DNA of 25,934 bases from Gammaproteobacteria bacterium. GTDB lineage: Bacteria > Pseudomonadota > Gammaproteobacteria > Granulosicoccales > Granulosicoccaceae. Positions within the stretch are counted from its first letter, which is position 1; the number at the start of each line of letters is the position of its first letter. This document shows, in pieces, positions 8,049 to 14,668 of the stretch. The position numbers were made by a program, and so were the translations under genes. The stretch is taken from assembly GCA_019634245.1 (NCBI GenBank), contig JAHQVR010000033.1, positions 1 to 25,934 on the forward strand, read 5' to 3'. The notes beneath the pieces are model-generated. The model saw only the letters and a list, made by a program, of their open reading frames with translations. It searched no databases and had not been told where the DNA came from.

Positions 8049-9131
8049 CTAGGTGCGAGACGCGGCGCGTTGTTGTCGCCACTGGTCCAGGACAACAGCG
8101 CCAATGATGATCACACCCATGGCCATTAACTGGAAATAAGCGTCGAGTTTTATATAGGTAAAGCCGGACTGGATAACGCCAAAGACCATCGCCCCTAACA
8201 CCGTACCGATTATCGAGCCGCGCCCGCCAGTCAAACTGATGCCACCAATCACTGCCATCGCGATAGCCATAAGCTCATAGAAAAGTCCCATCCCCGATTG
8301 CGCCGTCAGGTTCTTGGAGCTGAGCACAATGGCGGCAAAGGCTGCCAGCATAGAGGCGATCATGTAAACAAGCACTTTGTGGCGCTTAACATTGATACCC
8401 GACATGCGCGCAGCGTCTTCGTTCGAACCGATCGCATAGGTGTGCTTACCATAGACTGTGTACCGCAGTAGCACATGGCACAGAATTGCCAGCAAGGCAA
8501 ACCACACCACCGGCATCATGCCCGATCCGATCCAGGCATAGGCCTCGGTTGGAAACGATACGGGCTGCCCGCGCGTCCACCATTGCGCAATGCCTCGACA
8601 GATAAGAAACATGCCCAGCGTGGCGATAAAAGGAGGAATGCGAGTAAAGGCTATAAAGGTGCCGTTGATTGCTCCGATAACAGCACCGAACGCTAGCCCA
8701 ACGAAAATCGGCACGATGACCGGAAGATCAAACGCCCAGGAACCAAACACCGCTTTCGGGTTTGGATTGCCATTGACCAATTCGGTTTGGGCGAAACTCA
8801 TGACAATCATCGCCGTCGCCGCCACTAGAGGTCCGGAGGACAGATCGATCCCACCGGAAATAATCACCTGTGTCACGCCGAGCGAGATGATCCCGATGAT
8901 GGCTACCTGAAGAATGATGATACGCAATCGCGCTTCATTGAAGATCGAGTCGAAGCGGTCCTGAGTGTCGAACAGCAGACTCTGACCATTCATGTAGGGC
9001 AGAAACTGTCCCAGCGCTTCAAAGATTGCAATGATCACGACCAGCGCTATGAAGATGTTGAATTCGTTGGGCCAAGCCCGTTTGGACTTATCGTATTGCA
9101 GCCCACCGGTGCCGTCAGATTGCTGCGCCAT
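8049..9131 (-). CDS. Sugar/polyol ABC transporter permease (BPD_transp_2 family)
   Basis: A 360-residue integral membrane protein with about ten hydrophobic segments, of the RbsC/FrcC class. Visible signatures are GGIDLSSGPLVAATAM (from residue 93), RIPPFIATLGMFLICRGIAQWWTRGQP, the cytosolic coupling loop AIGSNEDAARMSGINVKRHKVLVY, and the late block AVIGGISLTGGRGSIIGTVLGAM. It has a longer N-terminal cytosolic extension and first periplasmic loop (residues about 41-70) than RbsC. It is the only permease in the cluster, so it should homodimerise. It follows the binding-protein gene by 97 bases that hold a strong hairpin, and precedes the ATPase gene by 14 bases. Confidence 0.95.
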   Translation of the reverse strand: MAQQSDGTGGLQYDKSKRAWPNEFNIFIALVVIIAIFEALGQFLPYMNGQSLLFDTQDRFDSIFNEARLRIIILQVAIIGIISLGVTQVIISGGIDLSSGPLVAATAMIVMSFAQTELVNGNPNPKAVFGSWAFDLPVIVPIFVGLAFGAVIGAINGTFIAFTRIPPFIATLGMFLICRGIAQWWTRGQPVSFPTEAYAWIGSGMMPVVWFALLAILCHVLLRYTVYGKHTYAIGSNEDAARMSGINVKRHKVLVYMIASMLAAFAAIVLSSKNLTAQSGMGLFYELMAIAMAVIGGISLTGGRGSIIGTVLGAMVFGVIQSGFTYIKLDAYFQLMAMGVIIIGAVVLDQWRQQRAASRT

Positions 9132-9181
9132 GTGCGGCTCCCCTCATGGTCTTTCTTATGGTTGGTTCAACCCGTGTACGG

Positions 9182-9213
9182 ATCTGGCAGGACGCTGTTG
9201 CGCCCTGCCAGAT
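9182..9213 (-). other. Intercistronic stem-loop between binding-protein and permease genes
   Basis: ATCTGGCAGG (9182-9191) and CCTGCCAGAT (9204-9213) form a perfect 10-bp stem. After one mismatch, three more pairs (9193-9195 with 9200-9202) close a TGTT loop. The stem starts 15 bases after the binding-protein stop codon. No T-run follows on the minus strand, so it is not a canonical terminator. Hairpins in this position in malEFG-type operons protect the upstream mRNA and give more binding protein than permease; I infer the same role here. Confidence 0.75.
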
Positions 9214-9228
9214 TTGCCGTGTAGCGAA

Positions 9229-10173
9229 TTAGTTCTTGTCGAGGAACTCATCCACGTTGGCAGGCGTCACTAGCTTGAATGGAATATAGACCTTCTGGTC
9301 CACATCCTCACCACGGGCCAATGCTAGTGCGGCATCTACAGAGCCTTCGCCCTGCCCGAAGGCATCCTGAAATACTGTGGCGTCCAAATCACCGGCCTTC
9401 ATAGCTTGTAGGGCATCCTGGGTGGCATCAACGCCAACGACAATGACGTCTTCCATAGACATACCGTTAGCTTTCATTGCCTGGATCGCGCCGATCGCCA
9501 TTTCGTCATTGTTAGCGAAGACGATATCAAACGGCTCACCTGCAGACATCCAGTTGGTCATAAGATCCTGCGCTTCGTTGCGCGACCAGTTACCTGTCTG
9601 ACGATCAACGATACTGATGAAATTACACATATCCATACCAATCACGTCATCGACATCTTTGGTCCGCTGCACAGCGGCTTGGTTGGACAGCTGGCCCATT
9701 AAGATGTAAGCATTCGCACCACCGGCTAAACCGCCAGCACGGGCCAACTTGCACGCTTCAAACGCGGCCAAAGTACCCGACTCAATCTCATTGGAAGCCA
9801 CGAATGCCTGGCCGTCTGGCAGCGCGTTCACATTGATCGGTTCACGGTTCACATACACCAGTGGAACACCAGCGCTGTTAGCGGCCTGCGTCATGGCTTC
9901 GGTCGCCGACGTATCCACTGCGTTGACGATGATCGCATCAACACCGCTGGCGATGAAGTTGTTGATCTGATCGAGCTGCTTGGCCACGTCATCGGTGGCG
10001 TCTTCGACCTGAAGGTCGACACCATCGAGACCTTCGGCATATTCAACCATGCCATTACGCATGACGGTCAGGAAGTTGTCATCAAAACGGGCAATCGACG
10101 CACCGATGGTCTCGGCCATTGCCGAGGTCGACATCAGGGCTGTGATACCTGCTGCTAAAAGGGTCTTCTTCAT
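9229..10173 (-). CDS. Sugar/polyol ABC transporter substrate-binding protein
   Basis: A 314-residue periplasmic binding protein of the ribose-type (Peripla_BP_4) class. The signal peptide MKKTLLAAGITALMSTSAMA ends in an AMA cleavage site. The mature protein opens ETIGASIARFDDNFLTVMRNGM, followed by DDVAKQLDQINNFIASGVDAIIVNAVDT and later by FDIVFANNDEMAIGAIQAMKANGM and VIVVGVDATQDALQAMKAGDLDATVFQD. All are typical of pentose, inositol and rhizopine binders. From memory the RFDDNFLTV opening resembles alphaproteobacterial inositol-type binders, but no inositol catabolic gene is in the window, so the ligand is left open. The ATG at 10173 has GAGAGGAAC about 9 bases upstream and gives a proper signal peptide; the frame open to 10275 does not. 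Confidence 0.93.
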   Translation of the reverse strand: MKKTLLAAGITALMSTSAMAETIGASIARFDDNFLTVMRNGMVEYAEGLDGVDLQVEDATDDVAKQLDQINNFIASGVDAIIVNAVDTSATEAMTQAANSAGVPLVYVNREPINVNALPDGQAFVASNEIESGTLAAFEACKLARAGGLAGGANAYILMGQLSNQAAVQRTKDVDDVIGMDMCNFISIVDRQTGNWSRNEAQDLMTNWMSAGEPFDIVFANNDEMAIGAIQAMKANGMSMEDVIVVGVDATQDALQAMKAGDLDATVFQDAFGQGEGSVDAALALARGEDVDQKVYIPFKLVTPANVDEFLDKN

Positions 10174-10310
10174 CGATTTAGTTCCTCTCAAGTTAGTGCC
10201 GGCACACCGTTTTTTATTGCCGGATGCCTCAGTTAAGAGGCGGATTTGTCCCCTCACTCCTGCAGTCTTCACCACACGCTGTGAGAAGATGATTTCGAAC
10301 TAGGCACATT

Positions 10311-10337
10311 AATATACCAGCTTTGCAACCGGTTGCA
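10311..10337 (-). promoter_or_regulatory. Promoter with LacI-type operator for the ABC transporter operon
   Basis: TGCAACCGGTTGCA (10324-10337) is a perfect 14-bp palindrome with the central CG step typical of LacI/GalR-family operators. On the minus strand a TATATT -10 candidate (10316-10311) begins 7 bases after it, so the palindrome covers the spacer and -35 region, a classic repression position. The binding-protein ATG is about 140 bases downstream. No LacI-family gene is present in this window. Confidence 0.6.
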
Positions 10338-10406
10338 GAGACAAAACGATCTCCAACTCGCCACTTTTATAAGTCTGCCCAGCCGCAAAGGACGAGTAAA
10401 TTCACG

Positions 10407-10442
10407 TTGACATATGCCGATATAGGAATACAATATTCTTAT
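10407..10442 (+). promoter_or_regulatory. Promoter and palindromic operator of the arsR-type gene
   Basis: A perfect TTGACA (10407-10412) is separated by 16 bases from TACAAT (10429-10434). Over the -10 lies a dyad, GAATA-CAA-TATTC (10426-10438), whose symmetry continues outward as ATA/TAT with one mismatch (10422-10442). Transcription should start close to 10441, which is the A of the ATG, so the mRNA is predicted to be leaderless. The dyad is well placed for autorepression by the encoded ArsR protein. Confidence 0.65.
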
Positions 10443-10797
10443 GGCTAGAACCAGCACCACTCACGACACCTTTAGCGCGATCGGGGAACCGAAGCGCCGA
10501 GAGCTGCTTGAGCGACTCTCCGTCCAGCAGATGTCTGTGACGGAATTGGTCAATGACACAGCCTGGACTCAACCGACTGTTTCAAAACACTTAAGAGTGT
10601 TGAAGGAAGTAAACCTGGTAGCAGAAACGCAGGTGGGTAGGTTTCGCTATTACCGCATCAACCCAGATGAGCTTCGCCCCATTCAAGAGTGGATCCATCA
10701 ATTCGAAAAGTATTGGGGTGGCACGCTCGATCAGCTGGACAGTTATCTAACCGACATCCAAACACAGGAATCTCATCATGACGACCAAAAGCACTGA
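10441..10797 (+). CDS. ArsR-family transcriptional repressor
   Basis: A 118-residue winged-helix regulator. FSAIGEPKRRELLERLSVQQMSVTELVNDTAWTQPTVSKHLRVLKEVNLVAETQVGRFRYYRIN (about 11-75) is a complete ArsR DNA-binding domain, with recognition helix TQPTVSKHLRVL and wing QVGRFRYY. The metal-site ELCVCDL motif of arsenic/cadmium ArsR proteins is absent and there is no Cys pair, so a metal sensor is unlikely. The C-terminal helix with WIHQFEKYWGGTLDQLDSYL is typical of the ArsR subgroup paired with AHSA1/SRPBCC genes. No Shine-Dalgarno precedes the ATG, in agreement with the leaderless promoter. It overlaps the next gene by 20 bases. Confidence 0.92.
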   Translation: MARTSTTHDTFSAIGEPKRRELLERLSVQQMSVTELVNDTAWTQPTVSKHLRVLKEVNLVAETQVGRFRYYRINPDELRPIQEWIHQFEKYWGGTLDQLDSYLTDIQTQESHHDDQKH

Positions 10798-11284
10798 ACC
10801 CTCTGTGATTGTTCGAGAGTTTGACGCACCCCGGCAATTGGTCTTTGATGCATGGACACAAGTGGAACATTTGAATAACTGGATGTTTCCAATGCCAGGT
10901 TGTCAGTGTGAGTTTGTATCAGCCGACATTAAGACCGGCGGTACATCACTCCATAAAATCACCATGCCCAACGGTCAAGAAATGTGGCTGTTTACAAAGT
11001 ATGAAGAAGTGACATCGCCCGATACATTGATCTTTCTTCAGTATATGTCTAACGAATCAGCTGAAATACTCCCACACCCTGCTATGCCGGATTGGCCGAA
11101 AGATATGCTAGCGACCTTGCACTTCGAGTCACTGTCAGAGTCTCGAACAAAGATCACCTTTCTTTGGGAGCCACGCAATCCAACCGAAAAAGAGCTCGCT
11201 GCATTTGAAGCTTCACGAGCCGATCACCAAAGAGGTTGGGGTGCAGGTATGGATCAACTTGCTGTGTATTTACAGGCAAGCTAA
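10778..11284 (+). CDS. SRPBCC (AHSA1-like) domain protein
   Basis: A 168-residue soluble protein of the START/Bet v1-like fold. The opening VIVREFDAPRQLVFDAWTQVEHLNNWMFP is the classic AHSA1 start (xVxRxFDAPRELVFxAWTxPEHLxxW). Later blocks are TGGTSLHKITMPNGQEMW, YEEVTSPDTLIFLQYM, ATLHFESLSESRTKITF and the C-terminal helix HQRGWGAGMDQLAVYL. The family binds hydrophobic ligands in a central cavity or acts on Hsp90-like partners; which applies here is unknown. It is translationally coupled to the upstream arsR gene through a 20-base overlap, a common arrangement in which the repressor controls the SRPBCC gene. Confidence 0.92.
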   Translation: MTTKSTEPSVIVREFDAPRQLVFDAWTQVEHLNNWMFPMPGCQCEFVSADIKTGGTSLHKITMPNGQEMWLFTKYEEVTSPDTLIFLQYMSNESAEILPHPAMPDWPKDMLATLHFESLSESRTKITFLWEPRNPTEKELAAFEASRADHQRGWGAGMDQLAVYLQAS

Positions 11285-11634
11285 AAACATGTGAAAAGTG
11301 TCACTCACGTTTAATTATGGAGAACGTCCTAATTCCTTATCACTTGGATGAAAATTTCGAATTGTTGCGTAACAATCATAGATTCCAAAAATCAAAGAAC
11401 AACATGCGGGATTCGGCTCTTTACTGTTCAAGGATAATGATCTTTTGTACTCACCATTTATAGTTCTGTGATGGTTTTAGACAATCTGTCGTAGACCGCT
11501 GTGAATGTACAAAGAAATCTTCGAAACGGGGCTAAACAAAGCCCAATATCTCAACAGGTGGATTTATCCAAACACGTGTTGTAACCTGAATGGGGTAGGC
11601 TCACACTACTCTTTAACTAGGGGGATTACTACCC
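11285..11634 (+). other. 350-base intergenic region, no convincing gene
   Basis: The stretch between the SRPBCC gene and the PhyH gene is visibly AT-rich in parts and holds no coding frame with a credible start and domain. It contains an inverted repeat ATTGTT-GCGT-AACAAT (11361-11376) and a short GC stem GGGCT/AGCCC near 11528-11543 without a following T-run. The promoter for the PhyH gene must lie here, but I do not see a clear -35/-10 pair. AGGGGGA about 10 bases before 11635 is its ribosome-binding site. Confidence 0.5.
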
Positions 11635-12522
11635 ATGGGTGAAGTACTTTCGAACGCTCAAATTGCCTCTTACCATGAAGCTGGTTACCTCGTGTTGGAT
11701 TCTTTTCTTCCCGATGAAGTGATACATGGCATTCGGGAAGAGATCTCCCGGTTTGAAGAAGAATCACGCAGCTTAAGCGAATCGAATGATCGCTTAGAGT
11801 TGGAGGATGGGCACACGGCAGATGAACCACGAGTCCGGCGCATCAGATTACCGCACACTATCAGCGACACCATGCGACAGTTAATGTATTCAGACCATAT
11901 TCTTGCCCCTGCTCGCGATCTCATCGGGCCAAACCTTCGCTTACATACGACTAAGCTCAACATGAAATCGCCAGAGAACGGTGCTGCAATTGAATGGCAT
12001 CAGGATTACGCGTTCTATCCTCACACCAATGATGACATTCTGGCTATTGGCGTAATCATTGATGACATGAAAAGTGAAAACGGACCTTTAATGGTGTACC
12101 CAGGTAGCCACAAAGGACCAGTGTATGATCATCACGTGGATGGAGTCTTCGCTGGAGCATTTACCCCGACAGATGTCGGGCTAAACCCAGCGGATGCAGT
12201 GGAGCTGTCGGGGCCAGCAGGCTCAATCTCAATTCACCACGGAAGAATTGTTCACGGTTCAGCGAAAAACACATCCAATCGTTCTCGGCGAATCTTGTTC
12301 TACGAAATGATGGCAGCCGATGCTTTTCCTATTATGGGGTCACTGACTAAGTGGTCCGGTATTGAAGACTACGACACCAGAATGCTCTGCGGAGATCCAA
12401 CACTCACACCCCGATTAAAAGATATCCCCATTCGGATTCCTCAACCCCAACCCGATGTCCCCGTCTCCATCTACGAAATACAAAAGGGGCTAAAGAAAAG
12501 TGGTTTTGCAGCATCTTCCTAA
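11635..12522 (+). CDS. Phytanoyl-CoA dioxygenase (PhyH)-family Fe(II)/2-oxoglutarate oxygenase
   Basis: A 295-residue protein with the complete facial triad of the family: His122 and Asp124 in EWHQDYAFYPH and the distal His207 in HHGRIVHGSAKN. Arg218, 11 residues after the distal His, fits the 2-oxoglutarate carboxylate anchor seen in PhyH. The N-terminus (ASYHEAGYLVLDSFLP) and GPLMVYPGSHKGP are also standard. The enzyme should hydroxylate or otherwise oxidise a small molecule in the cytosol; the family acts on very diverse substrates (phytanoyl-CoA, ectoine, halogenated and other natural products), so the substrate is open. The next gene in the same direction encodes an Ntn amidase 114 bases downstream, suggesting a shared substrate class. 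Confidence 0.9.
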   Translation: MGEVLSNAQIASYHEAGYLVLDSFLPDEVIHGIREEISRFEEESRSLSESNDRLELEDGHTADEPRVRRIRLPHTISDTMRQLMYSDHILAPARDLIGPNLRLHTTKLNMKSPENGAAIEWHQDYAFYPHTNDDILAIGVIIDDMKSENGPLMVYPGSHKGPVYDHHVDGVFAGAFTPTDVGLNPADAVELSGPAGSISIHHGRIVHGSAKNTSNRSRRILFYEMMAADAFPIMGSLTKWSGIEDYDTRMLCGDPTLTPRLKDIPIRIPQPQPDVPVSIYEIQKGLKKSGFAASS

Positions 12523-12636
12523 AAATACAGATAGAGGAAACCAAGGCGAAACCCTTCTATGGTTGGATGATGTACCCAGTGCTGGTCTGTAAATTAGTTT
12601 GTATTGCAGACTCCACCTACTTGAGGATAGTTTGCC

Positions 12637-13647
12637 ATGTGTTCAACCATTATTTTCGGACATTCAGAAACCAAGCTACTCGCTGCTAATTACGATTACG
12701 CACAAGATCACGGTTTAGTTGCGCTTAATCTACGCGGAACGAAAAAGAACAACGGCGCTCAACACAGCGAAATGCGAGTTGAGTGGGCAGTGAAATACGG
12801 GAGTATTACGTTTAATCAGTTTTCGTTGGAATTTCCAGTATCGGGCATGAACGAAATGGGTTTGTGTATAGCCCTGATGTGGCATGAAGAAGGGGACTTT
12901 GGCGTTGATGCAAGATACAAACGAATAAACGAACTGCAATGGATTCAGTACCAACTAGACAACTATTCCAGTGTTCAACAACTTGTTGATGGGCTGGACG
13001 ACATTCGGCCCGAGCGGGGGCCCCTGCCTCTGCACTTTTCTGTATTGGACGCACACGGATCACATGCACTGATTGAATTTTTCAATAATGACTTAAACAT
13101 TCAGCTAAATGCGGAATTCCCCATTTTAACCAACAACAGCTATGAAGCCTGTTTAAGGGCAGCTGTGGAATCGTCAGACTCTACTCCTGATAGTTCAAGA
13201 GGTCGATTTGCACGTCTTTACTCGTTGTATAAAAACAGCGATCCCTCGGTATCCAGCACTTTTGGTTTCGAGTTGCTGGATTCGGTAAATGCCTCCTCTC
13301 TTAACGAACAAGGTTTTCCCTGGAACCAGGGCTATGGCAATACGGTTACTGCATGGAGCGCTATATTCAGCCCAAAGGATAAAACCATTAATTTTAAGTC
13401 AAGTCAGAATAGTTCCATTCGCACGCTACAGCTTGAGCAGCTTAAATTCGACCCCGAAGGCGAGTATCAACTCATGGACGTGCATGCAGGTAATGGAGGA
13501 GTCAGTTCGCGTTACTTAGAACCCTATACTCGGCAAAAGAACAGGGAAATTGTATCGTTAGCCGCACCACAGATCGGACTGCCCGAAGAAGTTGTTAACG
13601 AAGTCGTCGAGGCCGTCGATGAGCTTTACAAGCATCGAGGTAAATAA
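12637..13647 (+). CDS. Choloylglycine hydrolase / penicillin V acylase-like Ntn hydrolase
   Basis: A 336-residue linear amide C-N hydrolase. The start MCSTIIFG places Cys2 as the nucleophile exposed when Met1 is removed, with no propeptide. Other family positions are Asp20 (in AANYDY), Asn72 (in GMNEMGLCIAL), an Asn at 166 or 167 (LTNNSYE), and Arg190 (SSRGRFARLY), which fit the catalytic set Cys2/Asp/Asn/Asn/Arg. The Arg usually found near residue 16-18 is not visible: AANYDY stands where bile salt hydrolases have RNYD/RTMD. The protein should cleave an amide such as an N-acyl amino acid, acyl-homoserine lactone or beta-lactam side chain. No signal peptide is present. GAGGAT precedes the ATG. 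It may be co-transcribed with the PhyH gene and ends 26 bases from the convergent VOC gene. Confidence 0.88.
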   Translation: MCSTIIFGHSETKLLAANYDYAQDHGLVALNLRGTKKNNGAQHSEMRVEWAVKYGSITFNQFSLEFPVSGMNEMGLCIALMWHEEGDFGVDARYKRINELQWIQYQLDNYSSVQQLVDGLDDIRPERGPLPLHFSVLDAHGSHALIEFFNNDLNIQLNAEFPILTNNSYEACLRAAVESSDSTPDSSRGRFARLYSLYKNSDPSVSSTFGFELLDSVNASSLNEQGFPWNQGYGNTVTAWSAIFSPKDKTINFKSSQNSSIRTLQLEQLKFDPEGEYQLMDVHAGNGGVSSRYLEPYTRQKNREIVSLAAPQIGLPEEVVNEVVEAVDELYKHRGK

Positions 13648-13673
13648 CGATCTGTGAACAGTCTTAACGATTA

Positions 13674-14045
13674 TTAACCGGTCAGATCTTCGGCCAACAT
13701 GATCGCATTGCCATCAGGATCATAAAAGGTTGCCAGGCTCACCATTCCTTCAATGGTCATCGTATCGCCATCGAATTGTATTGATTCAGATTCAAGGGCC
13801 TCTCTCGCCGATGCGACGTTGTCTACGCCGAACACCGGAACACAGTTTCCTGGATTCACCTCATCGGTATCCCCTAAACCCAGTATCACTCCTGGCATAT
13901 GGGTAGTCATTTCGGTCCAGCCGGCTTCATCGATGGCCATGGATACTTCAAACCCCAAATGCTTTGTATACCAATCCGCTGATTGCGCACGATTCTTAAC
14001 AGAGAGAGCCAACGTGAGTTCGTTCTTGAGTTTTACAGTAGCCAT
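13674..14045 (-). CDS. VOC-superfamily (glyoxalase/bleomycin-resistance-like) protein
   Basis: A 123-residue single-chain pair of beta-alpha-beta-beta-beta modules. The first reads LTLALSVKNRAQSADWYTKHLGFEVSM and the second VPVFGVDNVASAREALESESIQF then TFYDPDGNAIMLAED, where DPDGN is the family hallmark. The usual first metal ligand (His/Gln at the first strand) is Ala/Ser, and Glu in LAED keeps the last ligand position, so metal binding is doubtful. It may bind or modify a small molecule or act as a sequestering protein. AGGAG lies just before the ATG. It diverges from the HxlR-like regulator with only 44 bases between start codons. Confidence 0.88.
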   Translation of the reverse strand: MATVKLKNELTLALSVKNRAQSADWYTKHLGFEVSMAIDEAGWTEMTTHMPGVILGLGDTDEVNPGNCVPVFGVDNVASAREALESESIQFDGDTMTIEGMVSLATFYDPDGNAIMLAEDLTG

Positions 14046-14068
14046 GGTATTCTCCTGGAGGATGATTT

Positions 14069-14097
14069 ATTATATATCTACTATATTTTATGGTCAA
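14069..14097 (-). promoter_or_regulatory. Promoter of the VOC gene, overlapping the divergent regulator start
   Basis: On the minus strand, TTGACC (14097-14092) is followed by a 17-base spacer and a perfect TATAAT (14074-14069), predicting a start near 14062 and a leader of about 17 bases including AGGAG. The -35 box lies inside the first codons of the divergent regulator gene. An inverted repeat ATATA-TCTAC-TATAT (14072-14086) lies in the spacer, where a regulator could block both directions. Confidence 0.6.
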
Positions 14098-14629
14098 TAG
14101 TGAATTTCTTGCGCTATGCGCTAAAGCATGGACGCTACAAATACTGGCACATATAGTCAGTGGGCAAAGCCCGAGAATCGCGCCGATGTCTCACGAATTG
14201 GGAGCGGGTCGAACAGCGATCACATCGTCGTTAGAGTATCTAATAGACCTTGGTTATGTTCGGCGAGCCTCAGGACATGGTCACCCACTGCGACCTGCCT
14301 ACTCACTAACGAATAAAGGTGAAGTGGTTGCACTATGGGCAGCTGAACTGGATCAGATTCTATCGATTGAAGAGTGGTCTATCGCACGGAAAACCTGGAG
14401 CCTACCCGTACTACGATCCACCGCGAGTGCACAACGCTTTGGTGAAATTCGTATAGCTTTGCAACCGGTTACCGACCGCGCACTGTCCAATACTCTAAAA
14501 CTATTATCAGAAAATACCTGGATACGCCGCGAAGTTGACACTGAAGCGCAACCACCCAGTGTCTTCTACTCACCCTGTGGAAAGGGACAATTACTAACGC
14601 CCCATCTTGAACTCACTTACCAACTGTAG
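14090..14629 (+). CDS. Regulator with two HxlR-like winged-helix domains in tandem
   Basis: A 179-residue protein made almost entirely of two similar winged helices. Domain 1 (about 10-80) reads AKAWTLQILAHIVSG, then RTAITSSLEYLIDLGYVRRAS and YSLTNKGEVV. Domain 2 (about 99-170) reads ARKTWSLPVLRSTASAQRFGEIRIAL, then DRALSNTLKLLSENTWIRREV and FYSPCGKGQLL. Domain 2 matches canonical HxlR proteins (RWSLxILRxL...RFxELRRAL) more closely. HxlR proteins normally carry one domain and work as dimers. The N-terminal redox Cys typical of HypR/YodB types is represented only by Cys10 before domain 1. The ATG at 14090 has no Shine-Dalgarno but TATATT sits just upstream, so a leaderless mRNA is possible. 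It diverges from the VOC gene and ends 39 bases from the convergent efflux gene. Confidence 0.75.
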   Translation: MVNSEFLALCAKAWTLQILAHIVSGQSPRIAPMSHELGAGRTAITSSLEYLIDLGYVRRASGHGHPLRPAYSLTNKGEVVALWAAELDQILSIEEWSIARKTWSLPVLRSTASAQRFGEIRIALQPVTDRALSNTLKLLSENTWIRREVDTEAQPPSVFYSPCGKGQLLTPHLELTYQL

Positions 14630-14668
14630 GTTTTTTGGCAAGTGTTTTAGTGAACCTATTGGTCATTT

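Noticed and set aside
11317..11463. Possible 48-codon gene starting at ATG 11317 in the gap after the SRPBCC gene
   Set aside because: The peptide is low in pattern, rich in Asn and His, with no domain, signal peptide or good ribosome-binding site. It looks like open non-coding sequence.
11528..11543. GGGCT/AGCCC stem as a terminator of the SRPBCC operon
   Set aside because: The stem has 5 pairs, lies about 240 bases after the stop, and has no following T-run.
14455..14470. A 16-base match to the transporter operator region at 10319-10334 (agctttgcaaccggtt), inside the HxlR-like gene
   Set aside because: Only half of the palindrome is preserved, and the match lies in ordinary coding sequence for the start of domain 2, with no promoter around it. 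Chance is the simplest explanation.
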